Shown piece after piece: positions 44,193 to 53,161 of a DNA stretch of 64,000 nt (positions are counted from its first letter, which is position 1; every line of letters begins with the position of its first letter). Where the stretch lies: assembly GCF_014650055.1 (NCBI RefSeq), contig NZ_BMUF01000001.1, forward strand, positions 124,001 through 188,000, given 5' to 3'. This DNA is from Streptomyces malachitofuscus. GTDB lineage: Bacteria > Actinomycetota > Actinomycetes > Streptomycetales > Streptomycetaceae. A program made the translations under genes and the position numbers. The notes under the pieces were generated by a model that was not told the origin of the DNA, did not search any database, and saw nothing but the letters and a program-made list of their open reading frames with translations.

Positions 44193-44234
44193 CTGCGGGC
44201 AGTCGTGCCGCTGGGGCGGCACGACTGCCCGCAG
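44193..44234. repeat. 19-bp perfect-stem hairpin, dispersed element copy B
   Basis: CTGCGGGCAGTCGTGCCGC, a four-base loop and its exact complement form a perfect 19-bp stem, five bases beyond the stop of the polysialyltransferase-like gene. It shares the GCGGGCAGTCGTGCCGC core with copy A at 13733. It probably acts as terminator for the glycosyltransferase operon. Confidence 0.8.
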
Positions 44235-44239
44235 CCAAG

Positions 44240-45586
44240 TCACCGCCTGCGGCGCACCGCCCTGCCCACCACCCGCTTCGCCCGCCCCGCCTGGACCCTC
44301 GCCCGGGTGCGCGGTGTGCTGCCCGGCAAGGACAGTTCCGCCAGGCGCAGTTCGGGGAAGTAGTGGCCGGGTGTGCCGGACAGATGCGCACGGAGCCAGT
44401 CCGCCGTCGGCTCCCTCAGGTTCGCGTAGGTCTTCGGCTGCATGCAGAAGCCGACCGCCCGGACCAGCGGGGACAGCGTGTCCGGCGCCGGGCCGACGAC
44501 GGCCGGGGTCTCGTCCCGCTCGAGGTCCGGCACCAGATGGTCGATCACGGCCAGCGGCACCCGGTTGCTGTTCGGGTACGGCTCGAGACGGCCCATGACC
44601 AGCGCCGTCCCCACCCGGGCCACGGGCACGTCGTAGTAGGCGGACGCGGTCACCATGGCCGTGGAGAAGCAGCCCACGACGAGTGCGGGACGGCCGTGGT
44701 GGTACAGCGTCTCGGCCAGCAGCGGAGCGTCCAGCACGGTCAGACGTACGCCCGCGTCCGCCGCCGCCTTGCCCAGGGCCGCCGAGTAGCCGGCCGGGGC
44801 CGTCGGATGGGGCTTGAAGACGACGGACCGGTGCCCGGCGCGTACGGCACCGGTCAGCATGCGCACGTGGAGGTCCTCCTCCTCCTGCGCGCTGAGGATG
44901 TTGAGCGCCGCCAGGTACTGGCCGAGGAGCACGGCCGTCGGCGCCTCGTCGAGCACGGGCGCGAGCCGCGGGTCGTCCGCCGCGTCCCGGGAGATCTCGT
45001 CCAGCACACCCCGGAACGACTCGTCCGGCACGATCACCGGTTCGACTCCGTACTCGGACAGCAGCAGCGGCCGCAGACCCGGGATCAGATCGAGGTGGAG
45101 CAGCCGCCGGACGCGGCGCGCGAGGGTCAGCGGCAGCTTCTCCCGCGTCGGGCCGTAACTCATCAGTCCGTCGGCGTACACGTCGACGGCGGCCTCGGAG
45201 AAGATGGCCACCAGCGCGCGGGCGGGGTTGACCTGGATCGATTCGACGGCGAGCTCGACCCTGTCCTGTTCGTCGATGTCCCACAGGAGCCGGAAGGCCC
45301 GCTGCCACAGCACCGTGTCGTTGCCGCGCGGGCCCCAGGTGCTCGGATGGTACGGGCTGATCGCCTCGTTCCAGCTCACCACCGAGTCGAAGCGGCCGGC
45401 CAGCGGGCCGTAGCCGTGCATCTCGTCCAGGCGCAGGGCCGTCTCCGGGACGGCGGCGTTGTTGGAGACCAGCAGGATGCGGCGGGCCTTCCCGCGCGGC
45501 CCGAACAGGCCCGCGTCCAGCGCCGCGGCCAGGGTGGCCGCGCCGTAGAGCGTCGAGACCTGGAAGATCTGGGTGGTGTGCGGCAT
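44240..45586 (-). CDS. polysialyltransferase-like glycosyltransferase (copy 1)
   Basis: A 448-residue protein of the alpha-2,8-polysialyltransferase (POLYST) type. It begins TQIFQVSTLYGAATLAAAL and has the HP motif in VVFKPHPTAPAGYS and the S motif in VVGCFSTAMVTASAYYD. Members use CMP-activated nonulosonic acids. It starts three bases after the GT2 copy 1 stop, so the two are one unit. The basic C-terminus (RAKRVVGRAVRRRR) could bind the membrane. It is paralogous to 46715-48055. Confidence 0.85.
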   Translation of the reverse strand: MPHTTQIFQVSTLYGAATLAAALDAGLFGPRGKARRILLVSNNAAVPETALRLDEMHGYGPLAGRFDSVVSWNEAISPYHPSTWGPRGNDTVLWQRAFRLLWDIDEQDRVELAVESIQVNPARALVAIFSEAAVDVYADGLMSYGPTREKLPLTLARRVRRLLHLDLIPGLRPLLLSEYGVEPVIVPDESFRGVLDEISRDAADDPRLAPVLDEAPTAVLLGQYLAALNILSAQEEEDLHVRMLTGAVRAGHRSVVFKPHPTAPAGYSAALGKAAADAGVRLTVLDAPLLAETLYHHGRPALVVGCFSTAMVTASAYYDVPVARVGTALVMGRLEPYPNSNRVPLAVIDHLVPDLERDETPAVVGPAPDTLSPLVRAVGFCMQPKTYANLREPTADWLRAHLSGTPGHYFPELRLAELSLPGSTPRTRARVQAGRAKRVVGRAVRRRR

Positions 45587-45589
45587 GGA

Positions 45590-46555
45590 TCAGGCAGCCT
45601 TCCGCCCGTCACGCAGGCGGCCGAGCAGCCTGCTCCGGGTGCTGTCGATGGTGGCGAGGGTCTCCTCCAGCGCCTGTTGCGGCATGCGGTGCAGCGCGTC
45701 CCGCGCCTCGCGCCGCAGCCGCTGCGCCGCGGAGGGCTCGTACGCGTCCGCCTTGCTGATGTGGAAGGCGATCATGGCGCAGTAGGTGCGTACGGCCTTG
45801 AGGAGGAAGCGGTCAGTCTCCGGGTCGTTCTGCACGTCCCGCAGCAGCAGGTCGTACGCCGGGATGAAGTCCAGCTGACGGGAGTCCTTGATCTGGGTGA
45901 GAGAGGTCGCGACGCCGCGCCGGTAGAACACCCCGTGCAGGCCCAGCGACGCGTACGTCCGGGCCGTCAGGTGCAGGCGCCAGATCCACAACCGGTCCTC
46001 GGCCGTGCGCAGTTCGGTGACGAAACGCATGCGGCCGTCGTCGAACAGGTGCCGGCGGTAGACGCCCGCCCAGACGAAGGGGTAGTCGACCATCGTCTCC
46101 GTGTCGACGGGCGTGATCCCGTCGCGAGGATCCATCACCGCGTTGCGCACCGGGGCCGGGGGTCGCCTGATCACCCGCTCGGTGCCGGTGGCCTGCACAT
46201 GGTCGGTCCGGGCGAAGTCGCAGCCCAGCTCCTCCATCGCCCGCACCATCCCGGCGAGGTGGCGCGGCCCGTACCAGTCGTCGCCGTCGAGGAACGTGAT
46301 GAACTCGCCCTCGGCCGCGTCGATCCCGGTGTTCCGCGCCTGGGCGATGCCCTGGTTCGTCCCGTGCCGCAGCACCCGCGTGCCCGGGAGCTTCTCCGCC
46401 CAGCGGTCGATCACCCAGGGCGTGGCGTCCGTGGAGCAGTCGTCGACGAGCAGGAACTCGAAGTCCGGGTGCGCGTTGGCGGCGAGACTGCGCAGGGTGC
46501 TCTCCGCGAACGCCTCCACATTGTGCATCGGGACGACGACGGACAGTTTCGGCAC
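45590..46555 (-). CDS. family 2 glycosyltransferase (copy 1)
   Basis: A 321-residue GT2 enzyme: LSVVVPMHNVEAFAESTL, LLVDDCSTDATP and the metal-binding LDGDDWYGP. After the GT-A domain a ~100-residue C-terminal helical region carries YRRGVATSLTQIKDSRQLDFI. GTG 46555 aligns with the start of copy 2. It would add a sugar, glycerol or linker unit of the wall polymer. The paralog at 48055-49041 shares the whole architecture. Confidence 0.9.
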   Translation of the reverse strand: MPKLSVVVPMHNVEAFAESTLRSLAANAHPDFEFLLVDDCSTDATPWVIDRWAEKLPGTRVLRHGTNQGIAQARNTGIDAAEGEFITFLDGDDWYGPRHLAGMVRAMEELGCDFARTDHVQATGTERVIRRPPAPVRNAVMDPRDGITPVDTETMVDYPFVWAGVYRRHLFDDGRMRFVTELRTAEDRLWIWRLHLTARTYASLGLHGVFYRRGVATSLTQIKDSRQLDFIPAYDLLLRDVQNDPETDRFLLKAVRTYCAMIAFHISKADAYEPSAAQRLRREARDALHRMPQQALEETLATIDSTRSRLLGRLRDGRKAA

Positions 46556-46714
46556 GTGGTTCTCTCTTTCGGGGCTCGAAGCGGCGGTGATGCGAGGCTC
46601 AGGCCCGGCGTTCGTCGTGCCCTGCCACCGTCCTTTCGACCGGAGGCCCGAATGTGCCCGAGCACGGCGGTCCGCCGGTGGCCTCCGCATGGACAGCGGG
46701 TGAACAGTCGGGTG

Positions 46715-48055
46715 TCATCGCCGGCCTCCCACGGTTCTCTTCAGTGCCCGGGCGCGGCGTACCACCCGGCGTGCCGTGCTGTTGCGGGGGAGGAACGCCA
46801 GTTGTTTCGGGATGCCTCCCGGGAGCCCGAGTGAGGTGAGCCGCCGGCGTGCGAACCAGCGTCGGACGTACGGCCGGCCGGCGTGGCGTGCGAGGAACCG
46901 TTCCGCGACCGGGCGCAGGTGCGGGTGGACCTCCGGCCGCATGGTGAAGCCGAGCGCGGTGACGAGGCCGGTCAGCTCGCCGGCCGGGAGAGCGTCCTGC
47001 GTCGCCCCCGCCTCCACGCCCGGCAGCAGCGCGTCGGCCAGGACGGCCGGGACCCTGCTGCCGTTCCGGTACGGCGTCAGCCGCTCCAGGAGCCACTCCG
47101 TGCCGACGCGGACGACCGGCAGGCCGTAGAACGCGGACGCCGTGAACAGGGCCGTGGACGAGCAGCCGACGACCAGCGCCGGCCGGGACTTCTCGAAGAG
47201 CACCTCGGCGAGCACGGGCTCGTCCAGGACCGTGAGGTCCACCCCGAGTCGCTCCGCCTCGGCCCGCAGCGCGCGGCTGTGCCGGGCCGGGGCGGCGGGA
47301 TGCGGGGTGAACACGACCGCGCGGTGGCCGCGTCCGGCAGCGGCGAGCAGCATCCGCACGTGCAGGTCGTCCTCCTCGCCGGGCGCGTGAATGCCGAGCG
47401 CGGACAGACACTGGCCCACCAGCAGCGCCGCACCCTCCGGTATCGGGGGCAGGTCGTCCACCGCCGCCGCCATCTCGCCGGTCACCTTCAGGAAGGCGTC
47501 CGCCGGCACCACCCGCGCCGGCACGTCGAACTCGGTCAGCAGCATCGGCGTCTCACCCGGCACCAGGTCGGGATGGAGCACCTGCCGTACCCGGGTGCCG
47601 ACCAGCGGATCGAGCTTGCCCCGCGTGGGACCGTAGCCCGTCAGTCCGCCGGCGCAGACGTGCACCGGGGCCCCGGTGAACACCTGGCCCACCGCCAGGG
47701 CCGGAGGGACGTCCGGGCGCCCCAGCACCAGCTCCACGCGGTCGTCGCCCAGCCCCCACAGCCGCCGCAGATGCCGCTGAAGGAGCGGAACGTCCTCGGA
47801 GCGGGGCGTCCAGGCCGCCGGGTGGAAGGGCCGGATCGCCTCGTTCCAGGACAGCACCTCGTCGAAGCGGTCGCGCAGCGCGGCGAACCCGGGCAGCCCG
47901 TCCGGCGCCGGTGCGGCCTCGGGGACCGCGGAGTCGTCGCAGAACAGCAGCACCCGCCGCGCCGCCCCCGCGAAGCAGCCGGACTCGATCGCGGCCACCT
48001 GCGTGGCGACGTCGGACAGCGACGAGGCGCAGAAGATCCGGGTGGTACGGGACAT
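46715..48055 (-). CDS. polysialyltransferase-like glycosyltransferase (copy 2)
   Basis: A 446-residue POLYST-type protein: TRIFCASSLSDVATQVAAIES, VVFTPHPAAPARHS and VVGCSSTALFTASAFYG. It is paralogous to copy 1 (44240-45586), with the same length and a similar basic end (ARALKRTVGGRR). The ATG at 48055 overlaps the GT2 copy 2 stop by one base. The GT2-POLYST pair is thus a duplicated unit. Confidence 0.86.
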   Translation of the reverse strand: MSRTTRIFCASSLSDVATQVAAIESGCFAGAARRVLLFCDDSAVPEAAPAPDGLPGFAALRDRFDEVLSWNEAIRPFHPAAWTPRSEDVPLLQRHLRRLWGLGDDRVELVLGRPDVPPALAVGQVFTGAPVHVCAGGLTGYGPTRGKLDPLVGTRVRQVLHPDLVPGETPMLLTEFDVPARVVPADAFLKVTGEMAAAVDDLPPIPEGAALLVGQCLSALGIHAPGEEDDLHVRMLLAAAGRGHRAVVFTPHPAAPARHSRALRAEAERLGVDLTVLDEPVLAEVLFEKSRPALVVGCSSTALFTASAFYGLPVVRVGTEWLLERLTPYRNGSRVPAVLADALLPGVEAGATQDALPAGELTGLVTALGFTMRPEVHPHLRPVAERFLARHAGRPYVRRWFARRRLTSLGLPGGIPKQLAFLPRNSTARRVVRRARALKRTVGGRR

Positions 48056-49041
48056 CAGGCCGCCCCCTTCCCCGTGCCGGCCCGGCGCCGCAGCCGCCGC
48101 AGCCGGACGGCACGGTGCACGTCCATGGTTTCCAGTACGGCGTCGAGCACGTCCTGCGGCATCCGCCGCAGCGCGGCCGCGCTCATCGCCCGCAGCCGCC
48201 GGGCCACGGCAAGCTCGAACTTGTCCTGCTCGGACAGGTGGTGGGCGATGATCGCGCAGTACGTCCGCACCGCCTTCGGCAGCAGCCGGCCGGCGTCCCG
48301 GTCCGCCGCCGTCTCCTCGACGATCTGGTCGAAGGCGCGGATGAAGTCGAGTTGGCGGGCGTCGCCGATCCGGGTGAGGGAGGAGTCGACCCCGCGCCGG
48401 TAGAACACGCCCAGCAGGTCGACCACGGCGAACGACTCCGCCTCGCGGTGCAGCTTCCACGTCCACGGCCGGTCCTCGGCCGTGTGCAGCCCCTCGGTGA
48501 AGTGCAGCAGCCCTCGCTCGAGCAGCCGCCGGTGGTAGACGCCGGCCCAGACCGACACATAGTCCACCGAGGTCGTCCGGTCCGCGGGCAGGATCGACTC
48601 CCTGGGGTCCAGCACCTCGCCCCGCAGACCGACCGGCACCCGCCGCACCGACCGTGCGCGGCCGGTGACCTGCACCTGGTCGGTACGGACGAAGTCGCAG
48701 CCCAGCCCTTCGGCGGCCGCCACCAGACGCGGCAGATGGCCGGGCGCCAGCCAGTCACCGGCGTCCAGGAAGGCCAGATACTCGCCGCCCGCCACGTCCA
48801 GCCCGGTGTTGCGCGCGGTGGCGACCCCGCCGTTGCCGTCACGGCGGAGGAGACGCACTCGGGCGACGTCCGAGAGGTCCTCGGCGGCACGCTCGAGAAT
48901 CGCCCGGGTTCCGTCCTGGGAATGGTCGTCGACCAGAATGAACTCGAAGTCCGGGCGGGCGTTCGCGCGCAGACTTCTGAGCGTGTCCGGGGCGTATTGC
49001 CGCACATTGTGAAACGGGACGATCAGCGAAAGCTTCGGCAC
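48055..49041 (-). CDS. family 2 glycosyltransferase (copy 2) with altered DXD motif
   Basis: A 328-residue GT2 homologue of copy 1: LSLIVPFHNVRQYAPDTL, LVDDHSQDGTR and FYRRGVDSSLTRIGDARQLDFI. The metal-binding site reads LDAGDW (48751-48765), where copy 1 has LDGDDW, so the middle Asp is Gly. This may change metal use or activity. GTG 49041 was chosen by analogy with copy 1; a TTG six bases earlier is possible. It is divergent from the DUF6716 gene. Confidence 0.88.
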   Translation of the reverse strand: MPKLSLIVPFHNVRQYAPDTLRSLRANARPDFEFILVDDHSQDGTRAILERAAEDLSDVARVRLLRRDGNGGVATARNTGLDVAGGEYLAFLDAGDWLAPGHLPRLVAAAEGLGCDFVRTDQVQVTGRARSVRRVPVGLRGEVLDPRESILPADRTTSVDYVSVWAGVYHRRLLERGLLHFTEGLHTAEDRPWTWKLHREAESFAVVDLLGVFYRRGVDSSLTRIGDARQLDFIRAFDQIVEETAADRDAGRLLPKAVRTYCAIIAHHLSEQDKFELAVARRLRAMSAAALRRMPQDVLDAVLETMDVHRAVRLRRLRRRAGTGKGAA

Positions 49042-49190
49042 GCGCAAAACATTAGGAGCCCCGCCCGGATCGGCGACTTTCCGACGGTCGTACAGGGGGT
49101 GAACTCCGTGTGTCGGTACGGTGTATCGGGCCTACGCAGCGCGTTTCCGCAGGCCGGTTCGGCTCGCGGTGGGCTGTTGTTAACTTCTCG

Positions 49191-49219
49191 TTGATTCACG
49201 GTTGGGCCATACCTAGAAT
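49191..49219 (+). promoter_or_regulatory. candidate HrdB-type promoter of the NeuA/NeuB operon
   Basis: TTGATT (49191-49196) and TAGAAT (49214-49219) are separated by 17 bases in the divergent region, with the first gene starting 22 bases later. The fit to a vegetative promoter is good. No RBS is evident before the GTG at 49241. Confidence 0.55.
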
Positions 49220-49240
49220 TCGCTTCCTAGCGTCTTCGGC

Positions 49241-50548
49241 GTGCCAGCAAGTGCAACGAAGCCCCTCAGGGTGGCGGTCCTCGCGGATTCCGACACCCGC
49301 TGGAAATGGGGCGCGCTCACCGCGAACCGCATCACGCCGCGGGAAATCCGCCTGGACGGATTTCTCCTCCGGGGCCGCGCCACGCCCACCGCCCGCCAGC
49401 TCGGCGAGGTCGGCGTCCGCGCGGACTCCCTCCGGGAGGTCACCGCGGTCGAGTTCCTGCGCGCGATGCGCGAGGAGTCGTACGACGTCCTCGTGCTCGC
49501 CCTGGTCGGCGGTGGTGTGCAGGCGATGCTCCACGGGCTGAAGCGGGCCTGGGAGGACCGGCCCGGCCGGCCCGTCGTCGTCACCGGATACGTCGGTGTC
49601 GTCTACGAGAAGCTCACCGACGGCCTGCTGCTGCGCCACGGCGCCGACCTGGTGCTCGCCAACTCCCGGCAGGACGCGGACCGTTTCCGCGCCGTGTACG
49701 AGGGCGTGGGCGCCGACGCCGGCTCGGTGACCGAGGTCGCCCTGCCGTTCCTCGGCGGGATCGCCCACACCGGCCGACACGACCGGTACACGGTCGTCTT
49801 CGCCGCCCAGCCCTCCGTCCCGGACAACCGCAGGGACCGCGCGTACCTGCTGGACCGGCTGGTGCGGCACGCCCGCCGGCACCCCGAGCGCGACGTGCTG
49901 CTGAAGCTGCGCTCCAAACCCGGCGAACACACCACGCACATCGAGGAGCTGCCCTACCAGAAGCTGTCCCAGCGGCTCGAGCTCCCCGCCAACTTCCGCC
50001 TGGTCTACGGGCACATGGGCGAGGTCCTGGACCGCACCGACCTCCTCGTCACGGTCAGCTCCACGGCCGCCCTGGAGTCGCTGCACCGCCGCATCCCCAC
50101 CGCGATCCTCACCGACCTCGGCATCCGGGAAGCGCTCGGCAACCACCACTTCGTCGGCTCCGGCTGCCTCGCCTCCTGGGACCAGCTCGACACGGGACAC
50201 CGCCCGGAGCCGGACGAGGACTGGGTGGCCCGGCAGGGCGTCGCCACGGGAGGCCGCTACGAGACGGCCTTCGACACCGCCCGCGAACGCATCGCCGGGC
50301 TCCTCGGCCGCCCCGGCGGGCTTCCGCCGCTGACCCCGTACTACACACCCGTCACCGCGCCCGGCTATCTGCCCGGCATCCTCGCCCGCCACCACCTCGG
50401 CCCCGACGGTACGCCGCTGCCGGGCGCGCCCGCCGCCGGCAAGGAGCCCGGAGCGGTCCGGCAGATCGTGCGCCGGGCGGCGCGCGGCGCCTACCGGCAC
50501 GGCGTGCAGCGGGTGGCCCCGGTGATCCGCCGGATGGGCGAGCTGTGA
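49241..50548 (+). CDS. DUF6716-type putative glycosyltransferase
   Basis: A 435-residue GT-B-like protein. The N-terminal domain starts LRVAVLADSDTRWKWGAL and contains VVVTGYVGVVYEKLTDGLLLRHGADLVLANS. The C-terminal domain has LLKLRSKPGEHTTHI and LLVTVSSTAALESLHRR, resembling the HP/S regions of the neighbouring transferases. It is the first gene of the plus-strand operon leading to NeuA and NeuB and is likely to act on the same polymer. The GTG start has no clear RBS. Confidence 0.78.
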   Translation: MPASATKPLRVAVLADSDTRWKWGALTANRITPREIRLDGFLLRGRATPTARQLGEVGVRADSLREVTAVEFLRAMREESYDVLVLALVGGGVQAMLHGLKRAWEDRPGRPVVVTGYVGVVYEKLTDGLLLRHGADLVLANSRQDADRFRAVYEGVGADAGSVTEVALPFLGGIAHTGRHDRYTVVFAAQPSVPDNRRDRAYLLDRLVRHARRHPERDVLLKLRSKPGEHTTHIEELPYQKLSQRLELPANFRLVYGHMGEVLDRTDLLVTVSSTAALESLHRRIPTAILTDLGIREALGNHHFVGSGCLASWDQLDTGHRPEPDEDWVARQGVATGGRYETAFDTARERIAGLLGRPGGLPPLTPYYTPVTAPGYLPGILARHHLGPDGTPLPGAPAAGKEPGAVRQIVRRAARGAYRHGVQRVAPVIRRMGEL

Positions 50549-50592
50549 CCGCCCGCGCCGCCGCCCCGAACCCCGCTCGAGGAGCTGATCCC

Positions 50593-52152
50593 ATGTCCCA
50601 TCCACCGACGGTGCGCCGGGTGCTCGCCGTGATTCCCGCACGCGGCGGCTCCAAGGGCGTGCCCGCGAAGAACCTCGCCCCCGTCGGCGGCGTGCCCCTG
50701 GTGGTGCGCGCCGTGCGCGAGTGCCGGGCCGCGCGCCACGTGACGGACGTGGTCGTCTCCACCGACGACCAGGCCATCGCCGCGGCCGCGCGCCAGGCCG
50801 GCGCCGAGGTCGTCCTGCGGCCCGCCGCCATCGCCGGTGACACCGCGACCTCGGAGGCGGCCGTCCTGCACGCCATGGACGCCCACGAGGCCCTGCACGG
50901 CGCCCCGGTGGACGTCGTCCTGCTCGTGCAGTGCACCAGCCCCTTCCTGACCCGCGAGGACATCGACGGCGTGACCGCCGCGGTGGCCCACGAGGCCGCC
51001 GACACGGCGGTGACGGTGGCCCCGTTCCACGGCTTCCTGTGGCGCGACGCGGACGCCGGTGCCGGCGAGGCGTCCGCCCCTGACCGGGGCGCGGGTACTG
51101 GCGAATCCTCCGGCTCCGGTGGCGGCCCGGCCGCTGCTTTCGCTGGGGGGCATGGGGTCAGCCATGTCGACGCTGCTGCCGCGGGTCACGGGCCGGTGCC
51201 GGGCGCCGGGGCGGCATCCGCTCCGGACCGGGGTGTGGGTGGCGGCCCGGCCGCCGCTTTCGCTGGGGGGCACGGGGGCAGCCATGTCGACGCTGCTGCC
51301 GCCGGTCACGGGCCGGTGCCGGGCGCCGGGGCGGCATCCGCCCCCGACCGGGGCGCCGGCTCCGGTGGCGGACCGGCCGCCCCCGCCGTGGAGCCGGCCG
51401 TCGCTGCCGTCGGAGGGCACGGGGTCAACCACGACAAGTCCTTCCGGCCGCGGCGGCAGGACCGTCCGCAGGACTTCCTGGAGACCGGTGCCGCCTACGC
51501 CATGGACGCCGCCGGCTTCCGTGAGCACCGGCACCGCTTCTTCGGGCGCACCGAGCTCGTCCGCACCGACCCGGCCCGCGTCCTGGAGATCGACGACCCG
51601 CACGACCTCGCCCGGGCCCGGGCCCTCGCGCCGCTCCTCGACGCAGGCCGGCCCGGCGCCCTTCCGACCGCCGACGACATCGACGCGGTCGTCCTCGACT
51701 TCGACGGCACCCAGACCGACGACCGGGTGCTGATCGACTCCGACGGACGGGAGTTCGTCTCCGTGCACCGCGGGGACGGACTCGGCATCGCGGCCCTGCG
51801 CCGCAGCGGCCTGAAGCTGCTCATCCTGTCCACGGAACAGAACCCGGTCGTCGCCGCCCGCGCACACAAGCTCCAGCTCCCCGTGCTGCACGGCGTCGAC
51901 CGCAAGGACCTCGCACTCAAGCAGTGGTGCGAGGAACAGGGCATCGCGCCGGAGCGCGTGCTCTACGCCGGCAACGACGTCAACGACCTCCCGTGCTTCG
52001 CCCTCGTCGGCTGGCCCGTGGCGGTCGCGAGCGCCCATGACGTCGTACGCGGCGCCGCCCGCGCCGTCACCACCCTGCCCGGAGGCGACGGCGCGATCCG
52101 GGAGATCGCCGGCTGGATCCTCGGCCCCTCCCTCGATTCCCTCCCCACGTAA
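50593..52152 (+). CDS. CMP-nonulosonate cytidylyltransferase fused to KdsC-like HAD phosphatase
   Basis: A 519-residue two-domain protein. The N-terminal NeuA domain begins VLAVIPARGGSKGVPAKN, the CTP-binding signature. The C-terminal HAD domain has VLDFDGTQTDD and YAGNDVNDL. It would activate a nine-carbon sugar (sialic acid or Kdn type) with CTP; the HAD domain may dephosphorylate a 9-phosphate precursor. Residues ~154-275 hold an Ala/Gly/His-rich insertion built of two 40-residue repeats (51121-51360) inside the cytidylyltransferase domain, before GGHGVNHDKSFRPRRQDRPQ. ATG 50593 has GAGGAG upstream. NeuB follows 13 bp later. Confidence 0.9.
   Translation: MSHPPTVRRVLAVIPARGGSKGVPAKNLAPVGGVPLVVRAVRECRAARHVTDVVVSTDDQAIAAAARQAGAEVVLRPAAIAGDTATSEAAVLHAMDAHEALHGAPVDVVLLVQCTSPFLTREDIDGVTAAVAHEAADTAVTVAPFHGFLWRDADAGAGEASAPDRGAGTGESSGSGGGPAAAFAGGHGVSHVDAAAAGHGPVPGAGAASAPDRGVGGGPAAAFAGGHGGSHVDAAAAGHGPVPGAGAASAPDRGAGSGGGPAAPAVEPAVAAVGGHGVNHDKSFRPRRQDRPQDFLETGAAYAMDAAGFREHRHRFFGRTELVRTDPARVLEIDDPHDLARARALAPLLDAGRPGALPTADDIDAVVLDFDGTQTDDRVLIDSDGREFVSVHRGDGLGIAALRRSGLKLLILSTEQNPVVAARAHKLQLPVLHGVDRKDLALKQWCEEQGIAPERVLYAGNDVNDLPCFALVGWPVAVASAHDVVRGAARAVTTLPGGDGAIREIAGWILGPSLDSLPT
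51121..51360 (+). repeat. two in-frame 120-bp tandem repeats inside the NeuA gene
   Basis: Units 51121-51240 and 51241-51360 are each exactly 120 bp and differ at about ten positions. Partial copies flank them (around 51051-51100 and 51366-51430). Each unit encodes 40 residues (GGPAAAFAGGHG... to ...ASAPDRG). The period is a multiple of three, so copy changes keep the frame. Confidence 0.92.
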
Positions 52153-52165
52153 GGAAACCCCGTTC

Positions 52166-53104
52166 ATGAGCACCAACTCCCGCATCCGCACCCTCGGCCC
52201 CCGCGAGGCCGGCCCCGGCCGCCCCGTGTACGTCACCGGCGAGATCGGCATCAACCACAACGGTGACATCGAGAACGCGTTCAAGCTGATCGACGCCGCC
52301 GCCGAGGCCGGCTGCGACGCCGTCAAGTTCCAGAAGCGCACCCCCGAGATCTGCACCCCGCGCGACCAGTGGGACATCGAGCGCGACACCCCCTGGGGCC
52401 GGATGACGTACATCGACTACCGCCACCGTGTGGAGTTCGGCGAGGAGGAGTACCGCCAGATCGACGCCTACTGCAAGAAGAAGGGCATCGCCTGGTTCGC
52501 GTCCCCGTGGGACACCGAGGCCGTCGCCTTCCTGGAGAAGTTCGACGTCCCCGCCCACAAGGTGGCCTCGGCCTCCCTCACCGACGACGAGCTGCTGCGC
52601 GCCCTGCGCGCCACCGGCCGCACGGTCATCCTCTCCACCGGCATGTCGACGCCGAAGCAGATCCGGCACGCCGTCGAGGTCCTGGGCAGCGACAACATCC
52701 TGCTCTGCCACGCCACCTCGACCTACCCGGCGAAGGCCGAGGAGCTCAACCTCCGCGTGATCAACACACTCCAGCAGGAGTACCCGAACGTCCCGATCGG
52801 CTACTCGGGCCACGAGACCGGCCTGCAGACCACCCTCGCCGCCGTCGCCCTCGGCGCCGCCTTCGTCGAGCGCCACATCACCCTCGACCGCGCCATGTGG
52901 GGCTCCGACCAGGCAGCCTCCGTCGAGCCGCAGGGCCTGTCCCGCCTGGTCCGCGACATCCGCACCATCGAGGCGTCCCTCGGCGACGGAGTCAAGAAGG
53001 TCTACGAGTCCGAGCTGGGCCCGATGAAGAAGCTGCGCCGCGTCACCGGCGTGGTCGCCGAGGCGGAGATCGCCACGGCGGCGGGCGAACCCCTGACCGT
53101 CTGA
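52166..53104 (+). CDS. NeuB-type nonulosonic acid synthase without SAF domain
   Basis: A 312-residue TIM-barrel NeuB: VTGEIGINHNGDIENAFKLI, AGCDAVKFQKR, HATSTYPAKAEELNL, PIGYSGHETGL and VERHITLDRAMWGSDQAAS. It would condense phosphoenolpyruvate with a hexose or N-acyl-hexosamine derivative. The protein ends soon after the barrel, so the C-terminal SAF/antifreeze-like domain usual in bacterial NeuB (about 60 residues) is absent. AAGGAAA precedes the ATG. It lies between NeuA-HAD and another transferase gene. Confidence 0.93.
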   Translation: MSTNSRIRTLGPREAGPGRPVYVTGEIGINHNGDIENAFKLIDAAAEAGCDAVKFQKRTPEICTPRDQWDIERDTPWGRMTYIDYRHRVEFGEEEYRQIDAYCKKKGIAWFASPWDTEAVAFLEKFDVPAHKVASASLTDDELLRALRATGRTVILSTGMSTPKQIRHAVEVLGSDNILLCHATSTYPAKAEELNLRVINTLQQEYPNVPIGYSGHETGLQTTLAAVALGAAFVERHITLDRAMWGSDQAASVEPQGLSRLVRDIRTIEASLGDGVKKVYESELGPMKKLRRVTGVVAEAEIATAAGEPLTV

Positions 53105-53161
53105 CCCGCCCCGCCCCCGCCCCCGCCCCACCACCACGACGACGGGAACGGTCGTACGTCG

